Shown here: in pieces, positions 9,023 through 18,313 of the stretch
Layout of the letters: each line of letters starts with the position of its first letter
Position numbering within the stretch: position 1 is the first letter of the stretch
Source: Lachnospiraceae bacterium
GTDB lineage: Bacteria > Bacillota > Clostridia > Lachnospirales > Lachnospiraceae
Length of the DNA: 64,000 nt
Reading direction: 5' to 3'
Assembly (NCBI GenBank): GCA_022483465.1
Contig: JAKVNF010000004.1
Coordinates: forward strand, 495,713-559,712
Notes under the pieces: model-generated
The model's input: only the letters and a program-made list of their open reading frames with translations
What the model was told of the DNA's origin: nothing
Database searches by the model: none
Program-made: the position numbers and the translations under genes

Positions 9023-9751
9023 ATGGCAAGATATTGGGAGACAGGAACGTTTTCACAGCCCTCTGCGGAGGAACTGCAGGCAAAGGCCTATGCCAGCGTG
9101 GAGAGCGCAAAGAAGAAGGGTCGGCTCTATGACCCCGTCCAGCCCAGGACCGCAAGGGGAGAGATCTGCACCACCTGGTGGGGCCAGTCCTGGTGCCGGA
9201 ACCTGGAGCGGTATGCGGACTATGAGAGCCGCCTGGACCGCGGCAAGCGATATCTCCGCACCGGCACCGTGATCGACCTGCAGATTGAGAAGGGAAAGGT
9301 GGAGGCAAGGGTCCAGGGAAGCCGCAAGACCCCCTACAAGGTCCAGATCCGGATCAGTCCGCTCCCGGAGTCCCGCTGCCAGGAGATCATGTCCCGGTGC
9401 AGCGAGAGAATCGAGAACCTGGAGGACCTCGCCAGGGGAGAGTTTCCGGAGGCCCTGAAGGACATCTTCCTTGCGGAGGATGGGTTCTTTCCGCAGCCGC
9501 GGGAGATCTCCTTCGACTGCAGCTGCCCGGATTGGGCCGTCATGTGCAAGCATGTAGCGGCAGTGATGTACGGCATCGGCGTGCGCCTCGACGAGAATCC
9601 CTTCTATTTCTTTCTCCTGCGCTCCATCGACCCGGAGCGGCTGATCGCAAAGACCGTGGACAGCAAGGTGGAGTCGATGCTCGCCAATGCAGATGTTAAG
9701 ACAGATCGGGTGATGGACGATTCCGGGCTCGACCTGTTTGGCGTGCTATGA
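9023..9751 (+). CDS. SWIM zinc-finger protein, partner of SNF2
   Basis: A 242-residue protein with one SWIM motif of the form CxCx6CxH: Cys166, Cys168, Cys175, His177 in SFDCSCPDWAVMCKHVAAV. SWIM domains bind zinc and are thought to contact DNA or protein. The gene begins four bases after the SNF2 stop, and such pairs are common in bacteria, so I infer that the two proteins work together. The N-terminal region (ICTTWWGQSWCRNLERY) is a conserved block of the family. Its stop overlaps the next start codon (ATGA at 9748-9751), suggesting coupled translation. Confidence 0.9.
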   Translation: MARYWETGTFSQPSAEELQAKAYASVESAKKKGRLYDPVQPRTARGEICTTWWGQSWCRNLERYADYESRLDRGKRYLRTGTVIDLQIEKGKVEARVQGSRKTPYKVQIRISPLPESRCQEIMSRCSERIENLEDLARGEFPEALKDIFLAEDGFFPQPREISFDCSCPDWAVMCKHVAAVMYGIGVRLDENPFYFFLLRSIDPERLIAKTVDSKVESMLANADVKTDRVMDDSGLDLFGVL

Positions 9752-10529
9752 GAAGCATGCGGATCGCCTTCTTCGACATCGACGGCACTCTGGTTCCCTT
9801 GGGGAAGGGCGTGCTCTCCGAGAGAACCCGGGAGGCACTGCAGACGCTGCAAAGACGCGGTGTCCGGATCGTGATCGCCACCGGCCGCGCCATCGGCAGC
9901 GTACCCTCCTTTCCAGGCATTTCCTTTGATGCCTATCTCACCTTCAGCGGTTCCTACTGCGCAGACCGCGAAAGGCGATGCATCGAAAAGTCCGTGATCC
10001 CGAAGAAAGATGTCATCCAAATCCTCGAAAACGCCGCTTCTCTGAACCGCCCATCACCCTCGCCGGCCTCTCGGAGCAGTGCGCAAACGGCACGGAGAAA
10101 GACCTTGCGGACTACTATGCCATCTCCGGCCAGCGTGTCCCGGTGCGGCCCGATTTCGACGGCTTCCTCTCCGGGGAGGACATCTATCAGATCATGATGG
10201 GCGCTAGGAAGGAGGAGTACGGGCGGATTCTCGCCGGGACAGAGCATGCCGAAATCACCGCCTGGTGGCCCCGCGCGGTCGACATCATTCCAAAGGGGAG
10301 CGGCAAGGGCCAGGGCGTTGGGGCGATTCTGCGGCACTTTGGTCTCTCCCGGGATGAGGCCATCGCCTTTGGAGACGGCAGAAACGACATCCCGATGTTC
10401 CGGGCGGTGGGCACCGGCGTCGCCATGGGAAACACGAAGCAGGATGTCAAGGACCAGGCCTCCGACCTCTGCCCGCCTGCTGCCGAGGACGGCATCTGGC
10501 AGTACCTCACGGCCCGGCATTACATCTGA
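9748..10529 (+). pseudogene. Cof-type HAD phosphatase, interrupted by a one-base frameshift
   Basis: The first frame carries the HAD motif I FFDIDGTL and motif II VIATGRA. After the CCC at 10050-10052 that frame degenerates. The reading continues in another frame with ITLAGLSEQ, the motif III lysine in KGSGKGQGV and motif IV FGDGRNDIPMF. Adding one C in the CCC run would join both halves into about 256 residues, the usual Cof-family length (sugar-phosphate or FMN phosphatases). Motif IV is intact, so the change may be recent or an assembly error. The start ATG overlaps the stop of the SWIM gene. Confidence 0.85.
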
Positions 10530-10531
10530 TC

Positions 10532-10574
10532 AACGAAGGAGCGATGACAGCTGTCATCGCTCCTTCGTTTTTAC
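10532..10574 (+). terminator. Strong intrinsic terminator
   Basis: A perfect 19-base inverted repeat (10532-10550 with 10551-10569) followed by a T run. It closes the pyrC operon and, read the other way, lies just after the minus-strand TSCPD gene. Confidence 0.9.
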
Positions 10575-10590
10575 GCCTTTTTGGCGCCTG

Positions 10591-10869
10591 TTATTTCTGC
10601 AGGCCCTGGGCCTGCTCCTTCTCCTGCTTTAAAGCATTCTCCACGCCGATGGCGAGCTGGTCCGCGCAGGAGGTTCCCCGGAAACCACACTGGTTTCCCT
10701 TCAGGATCTCCACGGCCCGCTCCGCATCCATTCCCTCCAGGAGCTTGGCGACCGCCTTGGTGTTGCCATCGCACCCTCCGTGGAAACGCACGTTGTGGAG
10801 CTTTCCATCCTCGATGGAAAAGTCCACCTGGCTGGAACATGTGCCCCGGTTCCTATGAGTGTAATTCAT
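10591..10869 (-). CDS. TSCPD-domain protein (TIGR03905-like)
   Basis: A 92-residue protein resembling the small TSCPD domain otherwise found at the C-terminus of B12-dependent ribonucleotide reductases. It has regularly placed cysteines: GTCSSQ, GGCDGN, NQCGFRGTSCADQL, the last being the signature region. Function of the stand-alone form is unknown; metal or redox roles are suggested only by the cysteines. The ATG at 10869 sits one base after the murF stop, so it ends the glgP-hydratase-ddl-murF run. An upstream extension in the same frame is murF antisense-like noise. Confidence 0.85.
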   Translation of the reverse strand: MNYTHRNRGTCSSQVDFSIEDGKLHNVRFHGGCDGNTKAVAKLLEGMDAERAVEILKGNQCGFRGTSCADQLAIGVENALKQEKEQAQGLQK

Positions 10870-10870
10870 C

Positions 10871-12292
10871 TTATGTCTTATCCTCCAGATATCTGCTGAG
10901 CTCCTCGAGAGCCGCCGCCCGGGAGGCCTTGACCAGGAAGGCGGTTTCCGGCGCATACAGCGCATCCAGCACCTTCTTGGCCTCTTCCTTGTCCTTGCAG
11001 GCATGTACCTCTGCAAGACCAAAGCGCTTTGCCTCCTCGGCGATCAGCGCCGCGAGCAGTCCCACCGTGACGAGGACGTCGATCCCGTCCTTTGCCGCGG
11101 CGGCACCCACCTCGCGGTGCAGTGCCTCCTCCTGTGCGCCGAGCTCTCCCATCTGTCCCAGCACCGCAACGCGCCGCTTTCCCTGTACCCGGGAGAGGGT
11201 CAGAAGGCCAGCCTCCATGGACTGGGGGTTGGCGTTGTAGGAATCGTCATAGAGAAGGCTCCCGTTGGCGAGCGTGCGCACCTCCATGCGCATCGCCGTG
11301 GCCACATATCCCGCGATGCCCTGCCGGATCTCTTCGATCGTCATCCCATAGTGCAGGCCGAGGGCCGCCGCGGTCAGGGCGGGGTAGATCATGTGCCGCC
11401 CGAGGGCCGGCACCGTGACCGGGAACGCTCCCGCGGGGGTCACCGCGGTGAATTCCACCCGGTCCGGGAGATCATCCCGGATGTCCGCAGCCCGAAAGCT
11501 GCAGGCGGGGTCCTCTCCCACAAAGTCGAGGACCAGGTCCTTGGGCATGCCGGTGGTATTGCGGATGAGGTCCCTCGTCTTTTCGTCCCGAAGCCGCACC
11601 AGAAAATCGTTGTCCCCATTCAGGACCGCGTAGCCGCCCTCTGCAAGGCCGCCGAAGATCTCGCACTTACTCCGGAAGATGTTCTCCCGGCTTCCCAGGA
11701 GTCCTATGTGGGCATCGCCCACGTTGGTGATGGTCAGGGCCGTGGGCTGTGCGATCTCCACCAGGTGGTGGATCTCCCCCCGGTGATTCATGCCCATCTC
11801 GATCACCGCAATCTCGGTGTCCCGGTCCAGGGTGAAGACGGTCCGCGGCACGCCGATGTAGTTGTTGAAGTTCTTCTGCGTCTTGACGCAGTGGTACTTC
11901 ACGGAGAGGACCGCGGCGATCATGTCCTTGGTCGTGGTCTTGCCCACGCTCCCGGTGACCGCCACCACCGGAATATCAAACTTTCTCCGGTAGAAGGCTG
12001 CGGCCTGTGCCGCCGCCTGCAGGGTGTCCTCCACCAAGAGGTAGAACTTTCCGGGCAGATATTCCTGCGGCGCCCGGGAGATCACGCACCCCGCGGCGCC
12101 CGCCGCAAGGGCTGCCTCCACGTACTTGTGGCCGTCGGTCTTCTCCCCGACGATCGCAAAGAACACGCTCCCGGGGCCGGCCATGCGGTTGTCCGACACC
12201 ACCTTCGTGATGACGGTGTTCGGGTCTGCAAAGTCGCCAAGGAGGATCCCTCCCACGGCGCTTCTCAGTTCACCCAGTGTGATTTCTTCCAT
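10871..12292 (-). CDS. murF: UDP-N-acetylmuramoyl-tripeptide--D-alanyl-D-alanine ligase
   Basis: Adds the D-Ala-D-Ala dipeptide to the peptidoglycan precursor in the cytoplasm. The 473-residue product has the Mur-ligase P-loop VTGSVGKTTTKDMI, the IEMGMNHRGEI block and the C-terminal DDSYNANPQSMEAGL motif, all expected for MurF. It starts five bases after the stop of ddl, which makes its dipeptide substrate, so the pair is a functional unit. Length is normal. Confidence 0.96.
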   Translation of the reverse strand: MEEITLGELRSAVGGILLGDFADPNTVITKVVSDNRMAGPGSVFFAIVGEKTDGHKYVEAALAAGAAGCVISRAPQEYLPGKFYLLVEDTLQAAAQAAAFYRRKFDIPVVAVTGSVGKTTTKDMIAAVLSVKYHCVKTQKNFNNYIGVPRTVFTLDRDTEIAVIEMGMNHRGEIHHLVEIAQPTALTITNVGDAHIGLLGSRENIFRSKCEIFGGLAEGGYAVLNGDNDFLVRLRDEKTRDLIRNTTGMPKDLVLDFVGEDPACSFRAADIRDDLPDRVEFTAVTPAGAFPVTVPALGRHMIYPALTAAALGLHYGMTIEEIRQGIAGYVATAMRMEVRTLANGSLLYDDSYNANPQSMEAGLLTLSRVQGKRRVAVLGQMGELGAQEEALHREVGAAAAKDGIDVLVTVGLLAALIAEEAKRFGLAEVHACKDKEEAKKVLDALYAPETAFLVKASRAAALEELSRYLEDKT

Positions 12293-12296
12293 AAAC

Positions 12297-13352
12297 TCAA
12301 TCCTTCATCGCGTCCTGCACGATCATCTCGCACAGGTCTGCATAGGAGATGCCGACCTTCTCCGCCTCCTGGGGCACCAGGCTTGTCGGCGTCATGCCGG
12401 GAAGCGTGTTGACCTCCAGGAAGTACACGGTGTCGTCCGCCGTCACCATGAAGTCGGAGCGGGAGTAGGTCCGCAGTCCCAGGGTATCGTGGACCTTCAG
12501 GGCCATCTCGCCGATCTCCTCCCGGACCTTGTCGGAGCAGCGCCCGGGGCAGATCTCATCGGTCGCCCCGGCCACGTACTTGTTGCTGTAGTCATAACCG
12601 CCCTGCTTCGGGGCGATCTCAACGTTCGGAAGGGCTTTGCCAAGGAGCACGCCGCAGGTGAACTCTCTGCCCTCGATGTACTGCTCCACCAGGATGTCAT
12701 CCGAGTACCGCAGCACCTCGTGCAGGGCAGGCTCCACATCCTTCTGCTCCTTCACGATGTAGACGCCCAGGGTGGAACCACCGGTGGGGGTCTTGATGAC
12801 CACCGGTGCCTTGGTCTTTGCCGCGATCACCGGGATGTCCGCTTCCTTCACCCCGCGGTAGGAGGCCCAGTCAGGGGTGCGCACCCCCTGGGGGCGCACC
12901 ATCTGCTTGGTCACCATCTTGTCCATCGCCATCGCCGCGCCCAGATATCCGGAGCCGGTGTAGCGGATGCCCATCATGTCAAAGGCGGCCTGCACCCGGC
13001 CGTCCTCGCCGTTTAAGCCGTGCAGGGCGATGAAGACCAAGTCCGCCTCGGAGCAGATCTCGATGACGCCCCGTCCGAAGAGGCTCTTCGACTTGTACTT
13101 TCTGCTTCTTCTCACCTCGTCCAGATCCGGTGCCTGTCCGTCAAAGGCGACGGGCGCCAGGGCCGGAAGCTTGTCAAACAGAACGCCCGGATGGGCGATG
13201 GTCTCCTCGTCCAGATCCTCCAGGCCAAGAAACAGGTCCACCAGTACCGCCTGGTGCCCCTTGTCGCGCAGCGCCTGGCAGATCTTCGTTCCGGACAGGA
13301 ACGAGATCTTCCGCTCTGTGCTGAGGCCACCGGCCAAAACTACGATTTTCAT
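12297..13352 (-). CDS. ddl: D-alanine--D-alanine ligase
   Basis: ATP-grasp enzyme that joins two D-alanines for MurF. The 351-residue product begins MKIVVLAGGLSTERKISFLS, has the HGLNGEDG loop, the ATP-grasp stretch KTPTGGSTLGV and the metal-binding C-terminal FLEVNTLPGMTPTSLVP. The ATG at 13352 follows GAGG at a suitable distance; the longer frame upstream belongs to the end of the hydratase gene. Only four bases separate it from that gene, so an aconitase-family enzyme is co-transcribed with wall synthesis. Confidence 0.95.
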   Translation of the reverse strand: MKIVVLAGGLSTERKISFLSGTKICQALRDKGHQAVLVDLFLGLEDLDEETIAHPGVLFDKLPALAPVAFDGQAPDLDEVRRSRKYKSKSLFGRGVIEICSEADLVFIALHGLNGEDGRVQAAFDMMGIRYTGSGYLGAAMAMDKMVTKQMVRPQGVRTPDWASYRGVKEADIPVIAAKTKAPVVIKTPTGGSTLGVYIVKEQKDVEPALHEVLRYSDDILVEQYIEGREFTCGVLLGKALPNVEIAPKQGGYDYSNKYVAGATDEICPGRCSDKVREEIGEMALKVHDTLGLRTYSRSDFMVTADDTVYFLEVNTLPGMTPTSLVPQEAEKVGISYADLCEMIVQDAMKD

Positions 13353-13356
13353 ATGC

Positions 13357-15669
13357 TCAATCCTCTTTTGCTTTGTCCTTCTGCGACCGCCGGTTGTAGT
13401 TGATGAGGCACCCGTCCAGGATGATCTCCCGCTCCTCGTCCGTGAGCGCACCCAGCGTCACGGTAAACGGGGTCAGGGTGCCATTCTTCACCGTGTAGCC
13501 GGTGATGGACTCCTGTGCGGTCTCCACCGCTTTGCGGATGTCCGGGAAGAACAGGTAGTCAAGCTTGGCAAAGGGCAGATCCCCCGCCGGGATCACGAAG
13601 GGCAGAAGGCCCCAGTTGATCAGGTTGCTGCGGTAGCGCTTGGTGGCGTACTCGTTGGCGAAGTTCGCCCAGCCGCCCAGCACCTTCTGACAGGAGGCTG
13701 CCTGCTCTCTCGCGGAGCCATCGCCGGGCTTCACCGCGAAGATGGCGGAGCCGACGCCCAGGTTTTCGTGGGAGACCTCCGGGAACTTCGTGTGGACGGT
13801 CTTCATGACCTCCTTGAGCTCCGGAAGCGCCTCGCCGGCGCAGCGGCCAGCGGTGATTGCCCGCTCACCCTCGCGGACCTCCTTGGAAAGGCCCACGTAG
13901 TCCGGTGCCTTCCTGGAGAGGGCAAACTCCGAGAGTCCCTCCGGATTGGAGCGATAGGAGCTGGTCTCCCCGGAGGGAATCAGCTCATCGGTGGTCGTCA
14001 CCGGGTCGTGGATCTCCGCCGTCACCTTCAGGATCAGGTTCTTCGGCAGGGGCTGCATGGTCGGCCAGTCCTTGATGTTGGGTCCGAGCTGGATCTGCTC
14101 GCTGGGGTCGGCGACGCCGTGGCTGTCGAAGACCCGCTTCTCGTAGATCCGCTTGTCAAAGTGATAGTGATACGCCGGGATGTCCCTGTCGATGTCCGTT
14201 GCCGGTGTCAGGATGCCCTGGTTGGCCGCGGTGGCCGCGATGCTTCTTGCGTCCATCAGCGCCACGTAGCTGATCTGGCCCTTCTGGGGCTTGGAGCCCT
14301 CCCGGTTCGGGAAGTTTCTCGTGGAGTGCCGGATGCTGAAGGCGTTGTTCGCCGGCGTGTCGCCTGCGCCAAAGCAGGGGCCGCAGAAGGCGGTCTTTAA
14401 GATCGCGCCCGCGTCCATGAGCTTCTCGGCGACGCCGTTCTTTAAGAGCTCCATGTAGATCGGCTGGGATGCCGGGTAGACCGAGAGGCTGAACCGGCCA
14501 TTGCCGCAGTCCTCGCCGTCCAGGATCCCCGCTGCCTCGCAGATGTTCTCGAAGCCGCCGCCGGCGCAGCCGGCGATGATGCCCTGGTCCACGTGGAACT
14601 TGCCGTCCCGGATCTTGTCCGAGAGGTGGCACTCGACTTCATCGCCGAAGGAGACCTTTGCCCGCTCCTCGACGCCGTGCAGCACCTCTTCGAGATTGTG
14701 ATTGACAAAGTCGATGGTGTAGGCCATGGACGGATGGAAGGGCATGGCGATCATGGGCTCCACCGTGGAGAGGTCGATGTCGACGACGCCGTCGTAGTAG
14801 GCCGCCTGTCCGGGACGGAGCTCTCTGTAAGCGCCCTCTCTTCCGTGGATGGCATACCACTCCTTCGTCTTCTCGTCGGTCTCCCAGATGGAGGAGAGGC
14901 AGGTCGTCTCCGTCGTCATGACGTCGATGCCGATGCGGAAGTCCTCCGAGAGATTCTTGATGCCAGGTCCCACGAACTCCAGGACCTTGTTCTTCACAAA
15001 GCCGCTGGCAAACACCGCGCCGATCAGGGCGATGTTCACGTCGTGGGGGCCAATGCCCCGCTTCGGGGTGCCGTGCAGGTTGATGGCGATGACCTCCGGG
15101 CGGCGGATGTCATAGGTCTGGCCCAGAAGCTGCTTGACGAGCTCCGGACCGCCCTCGCCCATCGCCATGGTGCCAAGGGCGCCGTACCGGGTGTGGGAGT
15201 CGGAGCCCAGGATCATCTTTCCGGACTCTGCCAGCATCTCCCTGGCGTACTGGTGGATGACCGCAAGGTGCGGCGGGACATAGATGCCGCCGTAGCGCTT
15301 GGCCGCGGTGAGGCCGAACATGTGGTCATCCTCGTTGATGGTGCCGCCCACTGCGCACAGCGAGTTGTGGCAGTTGGTGAGGACATAGGGCATCGGAAAC
15401 CTGGTCAGGCCCGAGGCCCGGCAGGTCTGGATGATGCCCACATAGGTGATATCGTGGCTGGTCAGGGCGTCAAAGCGGATGTTCAGGTTCTCCGGATCCG
15501 CTCCCTGGTTGTGGGCAGACAGGATCTGCCACGCCATGGTGCGGTTTCTGGCCTCCTCCTTCGTGACCTGGATGCCGCGGGAGGCAAGGGCCTTCCCCGC
15601 CTCCGGCGTATCCTCCACAAAGGTTCCGTCCCCGAGGTAATACGCGCCACCGTTTTTCACTGTTACCAT
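13357..15669 (-). CDS. Aconitase-family hydratase (YbhJ-like)
   Basis: A 770-residue member of the aconitase superfamily. Three cysteines sit where the [4Fe-4S] ligands are expected: Cys368 in AGCAGG, and Cys429 and Cys432 in FCGPCFGAGD. Other family-like blocks are GSDSHTRYGALGTMAMGEGG and the C-terminal swivel part. It is not close to AcnA, AcnB or LeuC in overall form; it best fits the uncharacterised YbhJ-like hydratases. Substrate is unknown. The ATG at 15669 has GGAGG upstream, and the longer frame is glgP shadow. It lies between glgP (7 bases) and ddl (4 bases). Confidence 0.85.
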   Translation of the reverse strand: MVTVKNGGAYYLGDGTFVEDTPEAGKALASRGIQVTKEEARNRTMAWQILSAHNQGADPENLNIRFDALTSHDITYVGIIQTCRASGLTRFPMPYVLTNCHNSLCAVGGTINEDDHMFGLTAAKRYGGIYVPPHLAVIHQYAREMLAESGKMILGSDSHTRYGALGTMAMGEGGPELVKQLLGQTYDIRRPEVIAINLHGTPKRGIGPHDVNIALIGAVFASGFVKNKVLEFVGPGIKNLSEDFRIGIDVMTTETTCLSSIWETDEKTKEWYAIHGREGAYRELRPGQAAYYDGVVDIDLSTVEPMIAMPFHPSMAYTIDFVNHNLEEVLHGVEERAKVSFGDEVECHLSDKIRDGKFHVDQGIIAGCAGGGFENICEAAGILDGEDCGNGRFSLSVYPASQPIYMELLKNGVAEKLMDAGAILKTAFCGPCFGAGDTPANNAFSIRHSTRNFPNREGSKPQKGQISYVALMDARSIAATAANQGILTPATDIDRDIPAYHYHFDKRIYEKRVFDSHGVADPSEQIQLGPNIKDWPTMQPLPKNLILKVTAEIHDPVTTTDELIPSGETSSYRSNPEGLSEFALSRKAPDYVGLSKEVREGERAITAGRCAGEALPELKEVMKTVHTKFPEVSHENLGVGSAIFAVKPGDGSAREQAASCQKVLGGWANFANEYATKRYRSNLINWGLLPFVIPAGDLPFAKLDYLFFPDIRKAVETAQESITGYTVKNGTLTPFTVTLGALTDEEREIILDGCLINYNRRSQKDKAKED

Positions 15670-15676
15670 GTGTGAG

Positions 15677-18274
15677 TTACCTCCCTTGCTGATCTTTCCC
15701 CTTTGCCGGCTGCGCGTCCGCCTTCTTCGACTTCCGCGCTGCCGTCTTTCTGGCTGTGGTCTTCGTCTGGGCCGCGACCGGTGCGACTTCCTCCTCCGGC
15801 ACCGGGTAGACCTTCTCCAGCTTCCAGATGTCGCGGACGTACTCCTCGATGGTCCGGTCACTGGAGAACTTGCCGGCGCTGGCGGTGTTGAGCATCGCCA
15901 TCTTCGCCCAGCCCCTCTGATCCCGGTAGGCGTCGACGATGCGGCGCTGGGCATCCGCGTAGGACTCGAAGTCCTTCAGGATGAAGTACCGGTCTGCCGG
16001 CGAGCCGTTCTCGCCGTACAGGAGGGCGTTGTAGAGCGGGCGGAACCGCTCCGGGTTGTCCTTGGAGTAGGTGCCGTCCACCAGCTGCACCAACACCTCG
16101 CGCACGTTGGAATCGCTGTTGAAGATCTCCATCGGGTTGTAGCCGCCGTGGTTCTCGTACTGGATGACCTCCTGGGAGGACAGACCGAAGATAAACATGT
16201 TTTCGGCGCCCACCTCTTGGGCGATCTCGACGTTGGCGCCGTCCATCGTGCCGATCGTCACCGCGCCGTTGAGCATGAGCTTCATGCAGCCGGTGCCGGA
16301 GGCCTCCTTGGAGGCCGTGGAGATCTGCTCGGAGATATCCGCCGCCGCGAAGATGATCTCCGCGTTGGAGACCCGGTAGTCCTCGATGAAGACCACCTTG
16401 ATCTTGTCCTGGATCGAGGGATCGTTGTTGATCACATCCGCCACGGAGTTGATCAGCTTGATCGTGAGCTTGGCGTTCACATAGCCGGCCGCCGCCTTGG
16501 CGCCAAAGATGAACGTGTGCTTGGGATAATCCAGGTTCGGATTCTTCTTCAGCTGGTTGTAGACGTACATCACGTGCAGGATGTTCAGGAGCTGTCTCTT
16601 GTACTCATGCAGACGCTTGACCTGGACATCGAAGATGGAGCGGGGATCCACGGTGATGCCGTTGTGCTCCTGGATGTACTTCGCCAGGCGCACCTTGTTG
16701 CGGTACTTGATGTTCATGAACTCCTTCTGGTACTTCTCGTCGTCCACGAAGGTCTTGAGTTCCGCGATGTGCGGCAGGTCGGTGATCCACTCGTCCCCGA
16801 TCTGATCGGTGATCCACTGGGACAGCAGCGGGTTCGCGTGGGCCAGGAACCGGCGCTGGGTGATGCCGTTGGTCTTGTTGTTGAACTTCTCCGGGTACAT
16901 CTCGTAGAACTCGTGCAGGGACTCCTTCTTGAGGATCTCTGTGTGGAGCTGGGCGACGCCGTTGACGGAGAAGCCGGCCACGATGGCCATGTTCGCCATG
17001 CGGATCTGTCCGTCGTAGACGATCGCCATCTTGGAGAGCTTGTAGTTCACGTCCGCTCCGGTGTTGTCGTACTTCTGGTGCACCTGGATCTCAAACCGCC
17101 GGTTGATCTCCTCGACGATCTGGTAGATGCGGGGCAGGAGTCTTGCGAACAGGTCGATGGGCCACTTCTCCAGGGCCTCTGCCATGATCGTGTGGTTCGT
17201 GTAGGCGCAGCAGCGGTTCACAATGCTCCAGGCATCGTCCCACTCCAGGCCGTACTCATCCAAAAGGATCCGCATCAGCTCCGGCACGGTCAGGGTCGGA
17301 TGGGTGTCGTTCATCTGGAACACCGCCTTCTCCGGCAGGTCATGGATGTCCTGGTTGCGGGACATGAAGCGCTTGATGGCCAGCTGGACCGAGGCGGAGA
17401 CGAAGAAGTACTGCTGCTTCAGGCGCAGCTCCTTGCCCTGGATGTGGTCATCGCAGGGATAGAGGACCTCGCAGATCGTCCGCGCCAGGTTTGCCTCCTC
17501 CACGGCCTTCTGGTAGTCGCCCTTGTCAAAGGAGTCCAGGTGGAAGCTCTCCACCGGCTCCGCATCCCAGATCCGGAGCGTGTCGACGAAGCCGTTGCCG
17601 TAGCCGACCACCGGCATGTCGTAGGGGATGGCCTTGACGGCGCTGTAGCCCTCCTGCCGGAACATGGTTCTGCCGTTCTCGGCCTGGTAGGAGGTCACAT
17701 AGCCGCCGAAGTGCACCTCCTGGGTGTACTCGGGGCGGCGCAGCTCAAAGGGATTGCCGTTCTCGAGCCAGTTGTCCGGCACCTCCACCTGGTAGCCGTC
17801 CCGGATCTCCTGTTTGAACATGCCGTAGCGGTAGCGGATGCCGCAGCCGTAGGCGGGGTAGTTCAGGGTTGCCAGGGAGTCCAGGAAACATGCCGCAAGG
17901 CGGCCAAGGCCGCCGTTGCCCAGTGCCGGATCCGGCTCCTCGTCCTCCACCTCGTTGATGTCAAAGCCAAGCTCTGCCAGAGCCTCCTGGACCGGCGCAA
18001 AGGCCTGCAGGTTGATCAGGTCGTTGCCGAAGGCGCGGCCCATCAGAAACTCCATGGAGAGGTAGTACAGTGTCTTGGGGTTTTTCTCCTCAAACGCCTT
18101 CTGGGTCCGCATCCAGTTGTCGATGATCTGGTCCTTCAGGGCGTAGGCCGAAGCCTGGAACACCTGCTGCCTCGTGGCCTCCGACATCTCCCGGCGGTAC
18201 ATGGTGCGCACGTTGTACTCCACACTTCGCTTGAAGAGATCCTTGTCAAATCGCAACTGCATTTTTCTGCTCAT
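15677..18274 (-). CDS. glgP: Glycogen/maltodextrin phosphorylase
   Basis: Releases glucose-1-phosphate from alpha-1,4-glucans using pyridoxal phosphate. The 865-residue product has the family blocks YYLSMEFLMGR, DPALGNGGLGRLAACFLDS and the PLP-lysine region SGTGCMKLMLNGA. The last 40 or so residues are an added Ala/Lys/Thr-rich tail (TARKTAARKSKKADAQPAKG) not needed for catalysis. The ATG at 18274 has GGAGG just before it, eleven codons inside the longest open frame. It complements glgC/glgD elsewhere in the window. Confidence 0.95.
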   Translation of the reverse strand: MSRKMQLRFDKDLFKRSVEYNVRTMYRREMSEATRQQVFQASAYALKDQIIDNWMRTQKAFEEKNPKTLYYLSMEFLMGRAFGNDLINLQAFAPVQEALAELGFDINEVEDEEPDPALGNGGLGRLAACFLDSLATLNYPAYGCGIRYRYGMFKQEIRDGYQVEVPDNWLENGNPFELRRPEYTQEVHFGGYVTSYQAENGRTMFRQEGYSAVKAIPYDMPVVGYGNGFVDTLRIWDAEPVESFHLDSFDKGDYQKAVEEANLARTICEVLYPCDDHIQGKELRLKQQYFFVSASVQLAIKRFMSRNQDIHDLPEKAVFQMNDTHPTLTVPELMRILLDEYGLEWDDAWSIVNRCCAYTNHTIMAEALEKWPIDLFARLLPRIYQIVEEINRRFEIQVHQKYDNTGADVNYKLSKMAIVYDGQIRMANMAIVAGFSVNGVAQLHTEILKKESLHEFYEMYPEKFNNKTNGITQRRFLAHANPLLSQWITDQIGDEWITDLPHIAELKTFVDDEKYQKEFMNIKYRNKVRLAKYIQEHNGITVDPRSIFDVQVKRLHEYKRQLLNILHVMYVYNQLKKNPNLDYPKHTFIFGAKAAAGYVNAKLTIKLINSVADVINNDPSIQDKIKVVFIEDYRVSNAEIIFAAADISEQISTASKEASGTGCMKLMLNGAVTIGTMDGANVEIAQEVGAENMFIFGLSSQEVIQYENHGGYNPMEIFNSDSNVREVLVQLVDGTYSKDNPERFRPLYNALLYGENGSPADRYFILKDFESYADAQRRIVDAYRDQRGWAKMAMLNTASAGKFSSDRTIEEYVRDIWKLEKVYPVPEEEVAPVAAQTKTTARKTAARKSKKADAQPAKGKDQQGR

Positions 18275-18313
18275 GTTTTCCTCCACTGTGTCTCCCGACC
18301 CATACACAACAAT

